Shown here: positions 28,263 to 38,247 of the stretch, piece by piece
Numbering within the stretch: the stretch's first letter is position 1
How the letters are laid out: the number at the start of each line of letters is the position of its first letter
NCBI GenBank assembly: GCA_002690705.1
Contig: NZFO01000009.1
Location: forward strand, 208,658-272,657
Direction: 5' to 3'
DNA: 64,000 nucleotides
Origin: Magnetovibrio sp.
GTDB lineage: Bacteria; Pseudomonadota; Alphaproteobacteria; Rhodospirillales; Casp-alpha2
The notes under the pieces: generated by a model
The model's input: only the letters and a program-made list of their open reading frames with translations
Databases searched by the model: none
What the model was told of the DNA's origin: nothing
Program-made: the position numbers and the translations under genes

Positions 28263-29354
28263 ATGCAGAGAATTGATTATCCTGAGAAAAAATATTTGAC
28301 TGGGTCAGTTGTTATTCCACAAGACTGGGAACGATTAGCATCTTATCTCAATCGTCATAATTTGTCCCTCGATACCAGTAATCCGGCTCGCCAGTTTGCG
28401 GCTGGTTTTGGTAATTTAAATTATCTGATATCGGTTAATGGGCGTAATGCGGTGTTGCGACGCCCTCCACTTGGGCCAATCCCGATGGGTGGTAATGATA
28501 TGATGCGTGAGAGTCTGATAATGCGAGGATTATCCTCCCAGATTGATCTAGTCCCAAGATGTATACACGCGTGCAATGATATCAAAGTGCTTGGGGCCCC
28601 TTTTTTTATAATGGAGTTTCGAGAGGGGATTGTAATTGGAGGTGAGATGCCCCTTTGTATTGCGGGGTGGCGAGGACCTAAAGGAGAGGAACCGGGGGAC
28701 CACTTAGGTCGCGTACTCGTGCAAACTTTGGCTCGGCTACATAGGGTTGCCCCCGCTAAAATTGGGTTAGAACAATTAGGGCGTCCAGATGGGTTTTTAC
28801 ATCGAACTCGCGAAGGTTGGCATAAACGCGCTCAGATAGCTTGGGAGGGTGAAGTTCCTGTAGCGTTGAGTGAGTTACTAATTTGGTTATCGGCGCAACC
28901 AATTCCAGACGCTAAAACGGCTTTAATCCATAATGACTTTAAACTAGATAATCTTATCGTAAATCCGGTAAATTTGGAGCCCACAGCAATGATTGACTGG
29001 GATATGGGGACCCGGGGTGATCCTTTGTACGACTTAGCAGTTCTTTTGAGTTATTGGACTGAGGTTGGTGATCCAGATGCGATGTTTCAAATGAATCAAA
29101 TGCCTACGGCAAGTAATGGTTTTATTTCACGACAAGATGCTGTTCGGATGTACTCTGAATTATCTAAGCAGGATTTATCCGATTTTGGGTTTCGACGCGT
29201 GCTTGCAATACTTCGAACCGCATGTATTTTTCGACAGCTATATCGCCGGTATACATCTGGTGGGACTCGAGATCCTAGGTATAAGTCCTTTGGTTTGACC
29301 GCGAACGGTATCTTAGAGTTTGGCGTTGATGTTGCTAACAATCGCTGTTTCTAA
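28263..29354 (+). CDS. Aminoglycoside-phosphotransferase-fold kinase (ACAD10/11 N-domain, LvaA-like)
   Basis: 363 residues with a protein-kinase-like fold. After the nucleotide-binding region (AAGFGNLNYLI, then AVLRRPPLGP) comes the catalytic loop IHNDFKLDNLIV with Asp225 and Asn230, and the metal motif MIDWDMGTRGDPLYDLA with Asp245. In mammals this domain is fused to an acyl-CoA dehydrogenase in ACAD10 and ACAD11, and in Pseudomonas the separate LvaA kinase phosphorylates 4-hydroxyacyl-CoA during levulinate breakdown. The acyl-CoA dehydrogenase partner starts 23 bp downstream, which strongly supports that role here over antibiotic modification. Confidence 0.88.
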   Translation: MQRIDYPEKKYLTGSVVIPQDWERLASYLNRHNLSLDTSNPARQFAAGFGNLNYLISVNGRNAVLRRPPLGPIPMGGNDMMRESLIMRGLSSQIDLVPRCIHACNDIKVLGAPFFIMEFREGIVIGGEMPLCIAGWRGPKGEEPGDHLGRVLVQTLARLHRVAPAKIGLEQLGRPDGFLHRTREGWHKRAQIAWEGEVPVALSELLIWLSAQPIPDAKTALIHNDFKLDNLIVNPVNLEPTAMIDWDMGTRGDPLYDLAVLLSYWTEVGDPDAMFQMNQMPTASNGFISRQDAVRMYSELSKQDLSDFGFRRVLAILRTACIFRQLYRRYTSGGTRDPRYKSFGLTANGILEFGVDVANNRCF

Positions 29355-29377
29355 TCGGTATGGCTGGAGATGTTTAG

Positions 29378-30565
29378 ATGATCGATTTTAATTTAACAGA
29401 AGATCAACTTAATCTTCAGACTAGAACCAAGACTTTTGTTGAGAATGTCATCATTCCTTTTGAAAAAGATCCGCGTTGCACCAGTCATGGTCCAACGGAC
29501 GAGCTTCGCCTAGAATTGAATGCTTTAGCCAAGGAAGCTGGCTTATTCGCGCCACATGTTTCTGAGGAATGGGGGGGGCTAGGCCTCGATCACAGAGATA
29601 TGGCGGTTGTATTTGAGGCGGCAGGATATTCGCCCCTTGGCCCTATCGCTCTTCATTGCGCTGCTCCTGATGAGGGGAATATGAATTTGCTGGCTAAGGT
29701 TGCGACTCCTTACCAGCAAGATATCTATTTGAGACCGCTTGCAGCCGGCGAAACAAGGTCATGTTTTACTATGACTGAGCCGTCTGGTGGGGCAGGATCA
29801 GATCCCAATATGCTCACAACAACTGCAGTGCCGAGCGGAAATCATTACGTTATAAATGGGCGAAAGTGGTTAATTACTGGCGCCAAGGGCGCCGCCTTTA
29901 CGATCATCATGGCGGTAGTGCCTGAAGGTCACAGCATGCAAAGTGGGCCCACAATGTTTTTAGCACCTATGGATAGCAATGGTATCGAGATAAAGCGAAA
30001 TCTGGACACCATGGACTCAAGTTTCACTGGTGGACACGCAGAGGTGGAGTTTAAAAACCTTAGACTCCCGGCAGACAGTGTGTTGGGTGAAGTCGGAGAG
30101 GCTTTTCGTTACGTTCAAGTTCGATTAGCACCAGCTAGATTAACCCATTGTATGCGCTGGCTTGGAGGTGCATGTAGAGCACATGATATTGCATCAAAAT
30201 ATGCCAAAACGAGGCACGCCTTTGGTAAGGCGATCGGCCATCATGAGGGAATTGGTTTCATGTTAGCGGATAATGAAATTGATCTTCAACAAAGCAGATT
30301 GATGGTATGGTGGACAGCAAACGAACTGGATAGTGGCAGAAAAGCGCGTCATGAGTCCTCAATGACTAAAATTGCGGTCTCAGAGGCTTTGTTTAGGGTT
30401 GCAGACCGCAGTCTGCAAATACTTGGTGGGATGGGTATGACTTCTGATACCGTGGTCGAACAGATATTTCGCGAAGTCAGAGGTTTTCGTATATATGACG
30501 GTCCCTCTGAAGTTCATAGATGGGCTATCGCCCGTCGAATTTTGAAGCGTGAGAAGTTGGAGTAA
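29378..30565 (+). CDS. Acyl-CoA dehydrogenase, partner of the upstream kinase
   Basis: FAD flavoprotein, 395 residues, with GGAGAT seven bases before the ATG. Domains: N-terminal helical (FVENVIIPFEKD, EEWGGLGLDHRDMAVVFE), middle beta with the FAD/substrate motif CFTMTEPSGGAGSDP and INGRKWLITGA, and C-terminal helical with ALFRVADRSLQILGGMGM. The catalytic base position, Glu in MCAD-type enzymes (IYEG), is Asp here (IYDGPSEVHR), as I recall for the ACAD10/11 group. Together with the kinase it would turn 4-hydroxyacyl-CoA into a beta-oxidation substrate through a 4-phospho intermediate. Confidence 0.92.
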   Translation: MIDFNLTEDQLNLQTRTKTFVENVIIPFEKDPRCTSHGPTDELRLELNALAKEAGLFAPHVSEEWGGLGLDHRDMAVVFEAAGYSPLGPIALHCAAPDEGNMNLLAKVATPYQQDIYLRPLAAGETRSCFTMTEPSGGAGSDPNMLTTTAVPSGNHYVINGRKWLITGAKGAAFTIIMAVVPEGHSMQSGPTMFLAPMDSNGIEIKRNLDTMDSSFTGGHAEVEFKNLRLPADSVLGEVGEAFRYVQVRLAPARLTHCMRWLGGACRAHDIASKYAKTRHAFGKAIGHHEGIGFMLADNEIDLQQSRLMVWWTANELDSGRKARHESSMTKIAVSEALFRVADRSLQILGGMGMTSDTVVEQIFREVRGFRIYDGPSEVHRWAIARRILKREKLE

Positions 30566-30925
30566 ACATTACAGGTATGAGCGAATTATTTTTAATTCGT
30601 GATAATTTAATTCTAAAGTACTTAGCAATCGATATCCATCGAGGAGTGGAACGGTTGGATCTAGGTGCAATGTGGCTTTGAACTGCAATGTCCTCTCATA
30701 TATGAGAGGAATAAGGCGTTGTTGAGATAATTAGTTACTTTGTGTAACACAACCCCAGCCTCTAGACACTACAATATAGTATGAAGAATAGTTTTGAGAA
30801 TTTTAATGTGTGGGGAATAGTGTGATTGTTCATTAAAATATTTAATATTTTAGATCGATACCCTAAAAATTAAATAAAATCCATGAAGATTGGAGGAGTA
30901 TCAGCGGTTATAATAGATACAAGTT
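30566..30925. other. 360-bp convergent spacer with palindromes
   Basis: Between two convergent genes. No gene seen. It holds a 20-bp perfect palindrome (30691-30710, listed separately) and a 13-nt one centred on A at 30746 (TTGTGT-A-ACACAA). Confidence 0.4.
30691..30710. repeat. 20-bp perfect palindrome
   Basis: Two half-sites TCCTCTCATA / TATGAGAGGA join without a spacer. As RNA it could fold with an 8-bp stem. No T tract follows on either strand, so a terminator role is doubtful; a dimeric regulator site or RNA-processing hairpin is possible. Confidence 0.7.
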
Positions 30926-31249
30926 TTATAGTTTTGTTATTGGGATGTTAGCCTGCATCCAAGCGGCTAACCCTCCTGTAATATTATATGCTTCATCCAG
31001 CAGGCCATTGATGACGAGGTATTCTCCGACTTGGTAGGATCTAATACCTTGCGCACACAGAAAAGCCACCTTTTTGCCGCGGCTAAGTGGTAAATTATCG
31101 GGATTAAAACGAGACATTGGAATGTGCACCGCGCCGGGCACACGTGAATGCACTAATTCGTTGTCCTCGCGAACGTCGATTAACACGAGTTCTCCTGAAT
31201 CTAGCCACTCTTTTGCCTCAATAGGCGAGCATTCAATAATTCCACCCAT
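30926..31249 (-). CDS. Rhodanese-like sulfurtransferase domain protein
   Basis: Single-domain rhodanese. The frame extends to an ATG at 31294, but the ATG at 31249 has AGGAT five bases upstream and matches the usual single-domain start (IECSPIEAKEWLDSG). Order: LVLIDVRE, HIPMSRF, then the active loop CAQGIRS with Cys65, and the C-terminal YNITGGLAAWM. Such proteins transfer sulfane sulfur or hold persulfides. It stands alone; other sulfur-handling genes in the window (TusA-like at 11.4 kb, ETHE1-like at 61.7 kb) are far away. Confidence 0.88.
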   Translation of the reverse strand: MGGIIECSPIEAKEWLDSGELVLIDVREDNELVHSRVPGAVHIPMSRFNPDNLPLSRGKKVAFLCAQGIRSYQVGEYLVINGLLDEAYNITGGLAAWMQANIPITKL

Positions 31250-31465
31250 AGTAATCCTACAATCCCCCAGCCTTGGGTAAACCTCCCCCATCATCTTTTC
31301 AAGTTTTAAAAGTTTCCTATAGGAATCGCATTAGAAACTGTAGGCATAATCAATTCTGTTTTCAGTCATGCATTTTTACCTGAAGGCATTGCTATTGGCT
31401 TACTTCCTCCCATCAAACTAATATATAAAAGAGAAAGTTAATCATCAGATTTCGGGGTAGCAGTA

Positions 31466-32794
31466 ATGGTTAAAGATTATAACGGTTTGGAAATGACGGC
31501 TTCAGAAAAAGGCGCTGCCGCTTTTAACCACGTAATCGATGGTTACTTAAGATTGGCTCATGACACTGGTACCCGGTTAAAAGGTTTATTAGAGATTGAT
31601 GCAGAAATTCCGATGGCTCAAATCCTCAAGGGTTACTTTTTTATGTTAATGGCCACAAGATCTTTGAGGAAAAGAGCAATTGAAATTGTAGAAACTGTAA
31701 ACTTGCTCCCAAAGAGTGCGAATGAAAGAGAAAAATTACACTTTAGGGCTCTTTGTGCATGGACGGGGGGTAAAAATTCGCAGGCCATTGCTGCCTGGGA
31801 AGAAATATTATTATTGTATCCAAGAGATATTTTGGCTCTTCGTTTGGCACATCACGGGTATTTTTATAATGGAGATAGTCAAAATTTATGTGATGTTGTT
31901 TCTCGTGTTTCTCATGCATGGGATAAGGGAATGCCCAACTTTGGTTACGTTTTGGGTATGAAAGCCTTCGGATTGGAGGAAACTTATGCATTTGATGCGG
32001 CTATCCGTGCCGGTTTACAAGCGATAGAAATTAACCCGATTGATCCGTGGGCTATTCATGCAGTTGCTCATGTGCACGAGATGACGGGGGAGCCAACTGA
32101 GGGCATAAATTGGATTACTAACAATGAGTCGGGCTGGATTGGATGTAATAATTTTCGTCACCACATCTATTGGCATCGCGCGCTGATGTGGCTTGAGAAG
32201 AGAGAATACGCAAAAGTTTTAAATAGTTACGATAATGATATTTGGAACCCTCTTTCCGAGGAGTATTTAGATTTATGCAATAGTGCATCGTTGCTTATGC
32301 GATTAGAGTTACATGATGTCGATGTTGGTGACCGGTGGAGCACCCTAGCTGAAAAATGTAAAAATCGCACGGACGAACACATTTTGACATTTGCAGATAT
32401 CCATTTTGCCTTGGCTCTCCTCTCAGTCAAGGCTGTAGAGGCTCAAGACCTAATTGCATCAATGAAATGTTACGCCGAGAGCAAGGGTAACTTTGATGAT
32501 AACGCTCTGGTTAGCGCAGAGATAGGGATTCCATTAATTGAGGGCGTCAGAGCCTACCGTGATAAAAAATATCAGAGAGCTATAAAATGGTTCATGCCAA
32601 TCCGATACCACGTTCAACGCATGGGAGGGAGTCATGCACAAAGAGATTTGTTTGCGATGTTACTTTTAGATTCAGCGTTGAAAGCAGATCATATACCCTT
32701 AGCTAAAAGCTTGGCCGCTGAGAGAATGGGAAGGCTATCCAAAAGCTCTTGGACACAAAAAAAATATATCGATTGCCCTCGGTCGCCAGTTTAA
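31466..32794 (+). CDS. Tetratricopeptide repeat protein, TTC38-like
   Basis: 442 residues, soluble, without signal peptide. Helical throughout. The pattern follows the TTC38 group rather than canonical TPR proteins: PKSANEREKLHFRALCAWTGG, ILLLYPRDILALRLAHHGYFY, INPIDPWAIHAVAHVHEMTGE, GWIGCNNFRHHIYWHRALMWLEK. The invariant-looking HAVAHVHEM and CNNFRHHIYWH histidine clusters suggest more than a scaffold role, perhaps a metal or active site, but no activity is established for the family as far as I know. It stands alone between a rhodanese gene and aroC. Confidence 0.85.
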   Translation: MVKDYNGLEMTASEKGAAAFNHVIDGYLRLAHDTGTRLKGLLEIDAEIPMAQILKGYFFMLMATRSLRKRAIEIVETVNLLPKSANEREKLHFRALCAWTGGKNSQAIAAWEEILLLYPRDILALRLAHHGYFYNGDSQNLCDVVSRVSHAWDKGMPNFGYVLGMKAFGLEETYAFDAAIRAGLQAIEINPIDPWAIHAVAHVHEMTGEPTEGINWITNNESGWIGCNNFRHHIYWHRALMWLEKREYAKVLNSYDNDIWNPLSEEYLDLCNSASLLMRLELHDVDVGDRWSTLAEKCKNRTDEHILTFADIHFALALLSVKAVEAQDLIASMKCYAESKGNFDDNALVSAEIGIPLIEGVRAYRDKKYQRAIKWFMPIRYHVQRMGGSHAQRDLFAMLLLDSALKADHIPLAKSLAAERMGRLSKSSWTQKKYIDCPRSPV

Positions 32795-33039
32795 TCGAGT
32801 TTTAAACTTGCTTAAAACCGGCGCAAGAGGGAGGTCGTGAGGCCTATATACGAAATATAATTGGGGTCGATTATCATCATCAGGCTACGCTCTATCACGC
32901 TTATAGGATGAAAATTCGATGTTCTAGCCGGCAAGCACCTAAATGCGGTAAGCTTAAAACGATTGTGGTCATATACATAATTAAGCTCTCGTTTATCATT
33001 ATCTCCAACTGGCTGAACTCTGAATTGAGAGCGTCCGTG

Positions 33040-34110
33040 TTAACCACATTGAGCACGGTGACGAAGTAGGTGATCTGCAAGTACACACGCAGTCATAGCT
33101 TCCCCCACGGGCACTGCCCGAATACCAACACAAGGGTCGTGCCGCCCTTTTGTCGCAATCTCGGTTTCGCCTCCACTTAAGTCAATGGTTTTACGGGGTG
33201 TTAAAATAGAACTCGTGGGCTTCACAGAAAACCTGATAATTAAATCTTGACCGGTTGAGATGCCACCAAGAATGCCTCCATTATTATTGGAGAGAAATTG
33301 GGGTTTATCGCCTTCCATTCGCATCTCATCAGCATTTTCCTCGCCGGTGAGCTCAGCGACTTGCATACCCGCGCCAATTTCGACCCCTTTAACCGCATTG
33401 ATACTCATAATTGCTGCTGTTATGTCGGCGTCCAATTTACCGTATATCGGTGCGCCCCATCCAGCTGGAACACCAGTAGCTCGGATCTCAATCATTGCAC
33501 CAACAGAGGACCCCGCTTTCCTGACTTTATTAAGGTAGGTCTCAAAAGATCGGGCAGCTTCAGCATCAGGTGTAAAAAACGGGTTATTATGGACTTCGTC
33601 CCAGTTCCATTTTCCATTATCAATTGCGTGTATCCCCATTTTAATTAAAGCGGCTCGGATCGTAATTTTAGATCCTAGAATTTTTCGCGCTATTGCCCCG
33701 GCTGCTACCCGCATCGCGGTCTCCCTTGCCGATGCGCGCCCCCCACCTCGATGGTCGCGCAACCCATATTTTTTTATGTATGTGAAGTCTGCGTGGCCGG
33801 GACGAAACTTGTTTATTATCTCCGAATAGTCTTTGGAGCGCTGATCTTGGTTTTTAATCAAAAGAGCAATTGGTGTTCCGGTTGTCTTTCCCTCAAATAC
33901 ACCAGATATAATGCTCACGACATCAGACTCCTGTCGTTGGGTTGTGTAGCGAGATTGCCCGGGTTTCCGCTTATCTAAAAATGGCTGGATATCAAGGTTA
34001 CTTATAGACAATCCGGGCGGACAGCCGTCAACAACGCAACCAATAGCTTCTCCATGGCTCTCACCGAATGTGGTGACACGGAATAAATGTCCAAACGTAT
34101 TGTGGGACAT
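33040..34110 (-). CDS. aroC: Chorismate synthase
   Basis: Makes chorismate from EPSP with reduced FMN; last step of the shikimate pathway. The frame is open to 34158, but the ATG at 34110 gives the canonical start [20 protein letters not shown] and has AGGACC upstream. Signatures: [39 protein letters not shown] and [21 protein letters not shown]. 357 residues is normal. It starts 22 bp after fabI on the same strand, so the two form an operon, an order also seen in other alphaproteobacteria. It supplies the substrate of TrpE at 24.9 kb. Confidence 0.97.
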   Translation of the reverse strand: MSHNTFGHLFRVTTFGESHGEAIGCVVDGCPPGLSISNLDIQPFLDKRKPGQSRYTTQRQESDVVSIISGVFEGKTTGTPIALLIKNQDQRSKDYSEIINKFRPGHADFTYIKKYGLRDHRGGGRASARETAMRVAAGAIARKILGSKITIRAALIKMGIHAIDNGKWNWDEVHNNPFFTPDAEAARSFETYLNKVRKAGSSVGAMIEIRATGVPAGWGAPIYGKLDADITAAIMSINAVKGVEIGAGMQVAELTGEENADEMRMEGDKPQFLSNNNGGILGGISTGQDLIIRFSVKPTSSILTPRKTIDLSGGETEIATKGRHDPCVGIRAVPVGEAMTACVLADHLLRHRAQCG

Positions 34111-34132
34111 GACGTCCTGGTCCTTTTTTGAT

Positions 34133-34945
34133 CTAGACGACCGAAATATCCGGTGCATCGACGGCTTTCATGCCAACGATGTTGTAGCCGCAATCAACAT
34201 GATGTGTCTCACCGGTGACACCACTTGATAGGCTTGATAGGAGATATAATCCGGCTCCGCCGATATCACTCATATTAACGTTACGACGAAGTGGTGAATT
34301 GTACTCATTCCATTTTAAGATATATCTAAAGTCTCCGATTCCTGAAGCGGCCAGAGTTTTCATAGGTCCGGCAGATAATGCGTTAACTCTTATATTTTCT
34401 TTGCCCAAGTCTTCAGCTAGGTACCGCACGCTTGTTTCGAGTGCCGCTTTAGCTACACCCATTACATTGTAGTGAGGCATAACGCGTTCCGCGCCAAAGT
34501 AGGTGAGTGTAATCAAACTCCCTCCCTCGCTCATCAATTTGCGTGCGCGCTGGCATAGCGCTGTGAACGAGAAGCATGAAATATTCATGGTTTGAGTGAA
34601 GTTTTCTTGCGAGGTGTCAATATATTCGCCTTTTAATTCCTCTTTATCTGAGTAAGCAATTGCGTGAACCAAAAAGTCTAATTTACCCCAATGTTTTCCA
34701 ATTTCAGCAAATACATTGTCCATGCTTATAGGGTCCGTTACGTCGCAAGGAAGAACGAGATCGGAACCTACGGATTCTGCAAGTGGAACGACACGTTTTT
34801 TAAGGGCATTGCCTTGGTAGGTAAACGCGAGTTGTCCACCGTGGTCATGAACGGCTTTGGCTATTCCCCATGCTATCGAACGGTCATTGGCGACTCCCAT
34901 GATTAAGCCCCGTTTCCCGAGCATGAGCGCAGCGGCGTCAGGCAT
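34133..34945 (-). CDS. fabI: Enoyl-[acyl-carrier-protein] reductase (NADH)
   Basis: Last step of each fatty-acid elongation cycle. The frame reaches a TTG at 34960; the ATG at 34945, eight bases after GGAGAG, is preferred. The short-chain reductase fold has the FabI-type nucleotide site [17 protein letters not shown]. The catalytic Tyr and Lys are spaced six residues apart in YNVMGVAK. The substrate loop follows [13 protein letters not shown]. Residue pattern is that of triclosan-sensitive FabI rather than FabL or FabV. Upstream gene of an operon with aroC. Confidence 0.95.
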   Translation of the reverse strand: MPDAAALMLGKRGLIMGVANDRSIAWGIAKAVHDHGGQLAFTYQGNALKKRVVPLAESVGSDLVLPCDVTDPISMDNVFAEIGKHWGKLDFLVHAIAYSDKEELKGEYIDTSQENFTQTMNISCFSFTALCQRARKLMSEGGSLITLTYFGAERVMPHYNVMGVAKAALETSVRYLAEDLGKENIRVNALSAGPMKTLAASGIGDFRYILKWNEYNSPLRRNVNMSDIGGAGLYLLSSLSSGVTGETHHVDCGYNIVGMKAVDAPDISVV

Positions 34946-35099
34946 AGAAATTCTCTCCAATAAATATTTGTGACGGGTTAGTAGTAACCCTCAATTTGAC
35001 ATGAACATAAAGCATGGCGTCCTTGGATGATAGCTAAAAGCCGCATGTTTTGAGGTGCTGACTAACCCTTTAATGGGTCAACTATGTTGAAATGATAGG

Positions 35100-36323
35100 T
35101 CAATTTCGTAACCTATTGATTAACAACCATGAAACTACAAGTAAATTTAGAACATTCCATGCTGATCCATTAATAAACGCGTACAAATAACTTCCAGCGT
35201 AATCGAATATTTCACCTGCCATCCAACCCCCGATGGCCATTCCCGCGATTGTTGCTGTTAAAACTAAGCTAATACGGGTAGCCGCTTCATGGGCTGGAAA
35301 ATAATCTCTAATTACTAACGCATAACTCGGCACGATGCCTCCCTGAGCTAGGCCAAAAATCATCGATACAAAATATAACGAACTCAACCCATTGAACGGT
35401 AGATAAAAAAACAATGTAATTAGTTGAAGAAAAGATGATGTAAATAGGGTGTAGAGACCCCCAATGCGATCTGCAATAATACCGAATGCGAGTCTGCTTA
35501 TAATCCCAACAGCCAGCATCAATGATAGGATTTCTGCACCCCGATTAGCTCCGTAACCCAAATCAAAACAGTATGCTACGATATGAACTTGCGGAGTTGC
35601 CATAGCGATACAACAGGCTGTGCCGGCAAAAATAAGCAACCATTGTGTCCCGGGGGGGCGTTTAAGTAGCGTTTTAGTATCCCGTGATAGTTGAGGTCGA
35701 CTGTTTGAGGGAACCCTTGTTTGCGGTTTTGGTGTTGATTGCTTGAGTAATCTTGCCAGTGGGATAAGTAAGCTTACGCAAACGACCGCTATCGTAATAT
35801 GGGTTTGGCGCCAACCAATGTTATCGATGCCAAATTGCATTAATGGTGGCCATATTGCTCCAGATAAATAATTCCCACTGGCAACAATAGCTACAGCAAA
35901 ACCACGGCGTCGACGAAACCAAAATGAGACGTCTGCAATCAATGGTCCGAATGTTGCTGAACTGCCAAGTAAGCCAATTAGCATGGCTTGAGCAAACATA
36001 AATTGCCACAACGATTGTGAAAAGGCTGAGGTTAAGTAGCCTAAGCTAAGCATGAACGCGCCGAGCATTATCGGAGGCATAATGCCAAACCGATCTGACA
36101 ATTTGCCCATTATTATTCCACCCCCAGCAAAACCAAGCATTGTTGCAAAATAGGGGAGGGATGCGCCTCCTCGATCAATGCCGAATTCTATTTCGATCGC
36201 AGGTAATACCACCACGATGGACCATAGCCCTATCCCCCCTATGGTGGACAACAAAACTGAAACAAAAAGCCTGCGCCAAGCAGTGGGGCTATCAATAAGC
36301 TGCTCTTCTCGGGATATGCTCAT
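35100..36323 (-). CDS. Major facilitator superfamily transporter
   Basis: 407 residues with about 12 hydrophobic segments. The first loop carries the MFS motif GKLSDRFG after segment 2, and the equivalent after segment 8 reads FGIIADRIGG. The N-terminal GLWSIVVVLPAIEIEFGIDRGGASLPY pattern resembles the oxalate/formate antiporter (OFA) and monocarboxylate group. The start codon overlaps the end of the upstream EamA gene by 4 bp, so both are translated from one message. Substrate unknown, probably an organic acid by resemblance. Confidence 0.88.
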   Translation of the reverse strand: MSISREEQLIDSPTAWRRLFVSVLLSTIGGIGLWSIVVVLPAIEIEFGIDRGGASLPYFATMLGFAGGGIIMGKLSDRFGIMPPIMLGAFMLSLGYLTSAFSQSLWQFMFAQAMLIGLLGSSATFGPLIADVSFWFRRRRGFAVAIVASGNYLSGAIWPPLMQFGIDNIGWRQTHITIAVVCVSLLIPLARLLKQSTPKPQTRVPSNSRPQLSRDTKTLLKRPPGTQWLLIFAGTACCIAMATPQVHIVAYCFDLGYGANRGAEILSLMLAVGIISRLAFGIIADRIGGLYTLFTSSFLQLITLFFYLPFNGLSSLYFVSMIFGLAQGGIVPSYALVIRDYFPAHEAATRISLVLTATIAGMAIGGWMAGEIFDYAGSYLYAFINGSAWNVLNLLVVSWLLINRLRN

Positions 36324-37210
36324 TTAATTTGTCTGTGCTCGGACAGGAATATTCCCCCTAATACGAATGCTAAGGCCATTCCATGGAAGAATTCAAACGA
36401 CTCATCGAGAACCGCTACTGCAATAATTGAGGCAAATATAGGCACAAGATTTACGAAGACTCCGGCGCGCCCCGGGCCGATAGCCTCCACCCCATTCATA
36501 AAGAAAATTTGCGCAAGAAAGGAGGGGAACAGGGTTATCAACATTATTATCGTCCACCCCTCTATGGATGGCCACTGAAAATAGCCCAGTTGAACCTCGA
36601 CTATGACCAAGGGGATCGACGTTATAAAAGCTGCGGTGGCAAAAAGCGTGAACAACCCCAGTGCAGAAGCACGCGGTCGATTTCGTAAACCAATCGTATA
36701 GCCAGCGTACAAAAGGCATGCGATTATCATTAACCCGTCACCAATATTAAAGGACAGATTGATTAAATCTTGCAGGCGTCCGGCAGTTGCAACGATTACC
36801 ACTCCAAGCACTGTAATCGCCACTCCAATTATTTGCATTAGGCTGATTTTTGATTTAAAGGCTGTGTATGTTCCAATTAAAACAAAAATTGGAACAGATC
36901 CCTGCAAAATTCCCATGTTTACGGCCGTCGTATAGTGAGCAGCGATATAAAATAATCCATTAAATCCGGCAAAGCCAAGCATACCCATTGTGAAAATGAA
37001 GCCCAGATTTTGTCGTAATACCGGCCAATCCATGATGACGGGTTTACGCGCAAAAAATACGATCAATATTAATACACCCAACCATCGAAACATGACGATA
37101 GCCATTGGAGAGGCCTCTCCAACCGCTATTCGGCCAAAGACTGCATTTGCGCCCCAACACAAGGCTGTAAAGATCAGCATAAGATACGATTTAAAAAGTA
37201 TAGGGGTCAC
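36320..37210 (-). CDS. EamA/DMT family transporter
   Basis: 296 residues with two repeats of five hydrophobic segments, as in the EamA (drug/metabolite transporter) family. The first repeat includes FTALCWGANAVFGRIAVGEASPMAIVMFRWLGVL; the second ends with the pattern ALAFVLGGIFLSE. Members export amino acids, nucleotides or other metabolites, but the substrate cannot be read from sequence. First gene of a two-gene operon with the MFS transporter. Confidence 0.9.
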   Translation of the reverse strand: MTPILFKSYLMLIFTALCWGANAVFGRIAVGEASPMAIVMFRWLGVLILIVFFARKPVIMDWPVLRQNLGFIFTMGMLGFAGFNGLFYIAAHYTTAVNMGILQGSVPIFVLIGTYTAFKSKISLMQIIGVAITVLGVVIVATAGRLQDLINLSFNIGDGLMIIACLLYAGYTIGLRNRPRASALGLFTLFATAAFITSIPLVIVEVQLGYFQWPSIEGWTIIMLITLFPSFLAQIFFMNGVEAIGPGRAGVFVNLVPIFASIIAVAVLDESFEFFHGMALAFVLGGIFLSEHRQIK

Positions 37211-37611
37211 GATTGGTTCTTTAAATTGCTATTGAGGTTTTGAGAGGAAAAATAAATTTTTTAAGAGTAAAAATTTGCAGATATAGCGGCTAGGTTTTGT
37301 GGAGCCAAGCATCAAAATACCTATCTTTTCGGCGATTTACGCTTTTGCGATGCGACTGTGTTGAGTGTGGGGTCATTATTGTTAATACCAACTCGATGGA
37401 CAAATGTGTTCGTAGAAATGTGAGGATTACTCTCTTTTCTGCACCAGTTTGAAGGTAGCGGATTTGATGTAGCTCAGACACGCTAAAATTGCGAGTATCT
37501 GATTGTTAAGACAGGACATTTGGGGTGCCTTTAAGTTGAATGAAGTTTAGGGCTTTATTTCCTTAAAAATATTGGGTTAATGAAGGATTTAAATACGGAG
37601 CGTTGAGATCA
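37211..37611. other. 401-bp gap between EamA and 17-kDa-type lipoprotein genes
   Basis: No gene or clear signal recognised. It holds the leftward promoter of the EamA-MFS operon and the end of the lipoprotein transcript. Confidence 0.4.
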
Positions 37612-38118
37612 TCAACTAGCGATTTTCCATGTCCCATTGGCTTGCCTGCACGCTCGACCGAGAGCCGTTTCCTCTTTACCGTCGACGTAAATTGTTTGTT
37701 CAAAAGTTCTACAGTTTTTAGCGTCAGATTTTTGATAGGTTTCAAGAGGCGTAATAGTGCCAGAATTCCCTGTGTCAGGATTAGTCCATGTTGACGTCGT
37801 TCCAGTTTTTTCCTTTTCAAGGCTGTATTGAGTTGTTTGGGCCATATACAATTTGTCGACTTTGTCTAAAGATTGACCGAGCTCTCCCCCGAACCACGTG
37901 CCGGCAATAGCACCAACGGCGACAGCTGCGAGTTTTCCTTTCCCTCCCCCTATCTGCGAACCGGCGAGTGCTCCAAGACCGGCCCCAAGTATTTTTCCAA
38001 GGGTTTCTTTTGGTTTGTTTTCGGCGTTACTTATGCAACCAGTTAGAGCGATCATTACGAGAACTAATCCAGCATATTTGCTGACTGGCTGTAAAATATG
38101 AGTTGTTCGAGCCTTCAT
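37612..38118 (-). CDS. Glycine-zipper surface lipoprotein (Rickettsia 17-kDa antigen type)
   Basis: 168 residues. Signal peptide with lipobox LTGC, lipidated Cys at residue 28. Next a Gly-rich zipper (LGKILGAGLGALAGSQIGGGKGKLAAVAVGAIAGTWFGG spans about 38 residues from position 42), typical of 2TM glycine-zipper outer-membrane proteins. The C-terminal half contains YQKSDAKNCRTFEQTIYVDGKEETALGRACRQANGTWKI, matching RT0821/Lpp0805-type surface proteins, with two Cys that may pair. Role is probably structural in the outer membrane. Divergent from pdxH across 129 bp. Confidence 0.85.
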   Translation of the reverse strand: MKARTTHILQPVSKYAGLVLVMIALTGCISNAENKPKETLGKILGAGLGALAGSQIGGGKGKLAAVAVGAIAGTWFGGELGQSLDKVDKLYMAQTTQYSLEKEKTGTTSTWTNPDTGNSGTITPLETYQKSDAKNCRTFEQTIYVDGKEETALGRACRQANGTWKIAS

Positions 38119-38247
38119 TGGAAAAATCCTTTTGGTTTAGCTTTTCGATTACCTCATTGACTTGTATGATATCTAATATGTTAATGCACGTTGCGCAAAT
38201 TTATTGCTTGAACATTTTGTTATTAGAGAATTCGAGGTATTATTTTT

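Noticed and set aside
28263..29354. Aminoglycoside resistance gene
   Set aside because: The phosphotransferase fold alone suggests it, but the acyl-CoA dehydrogenase partner 23 bp downstream and the ACAD10/11-like motif layout point to lipid metabolism.
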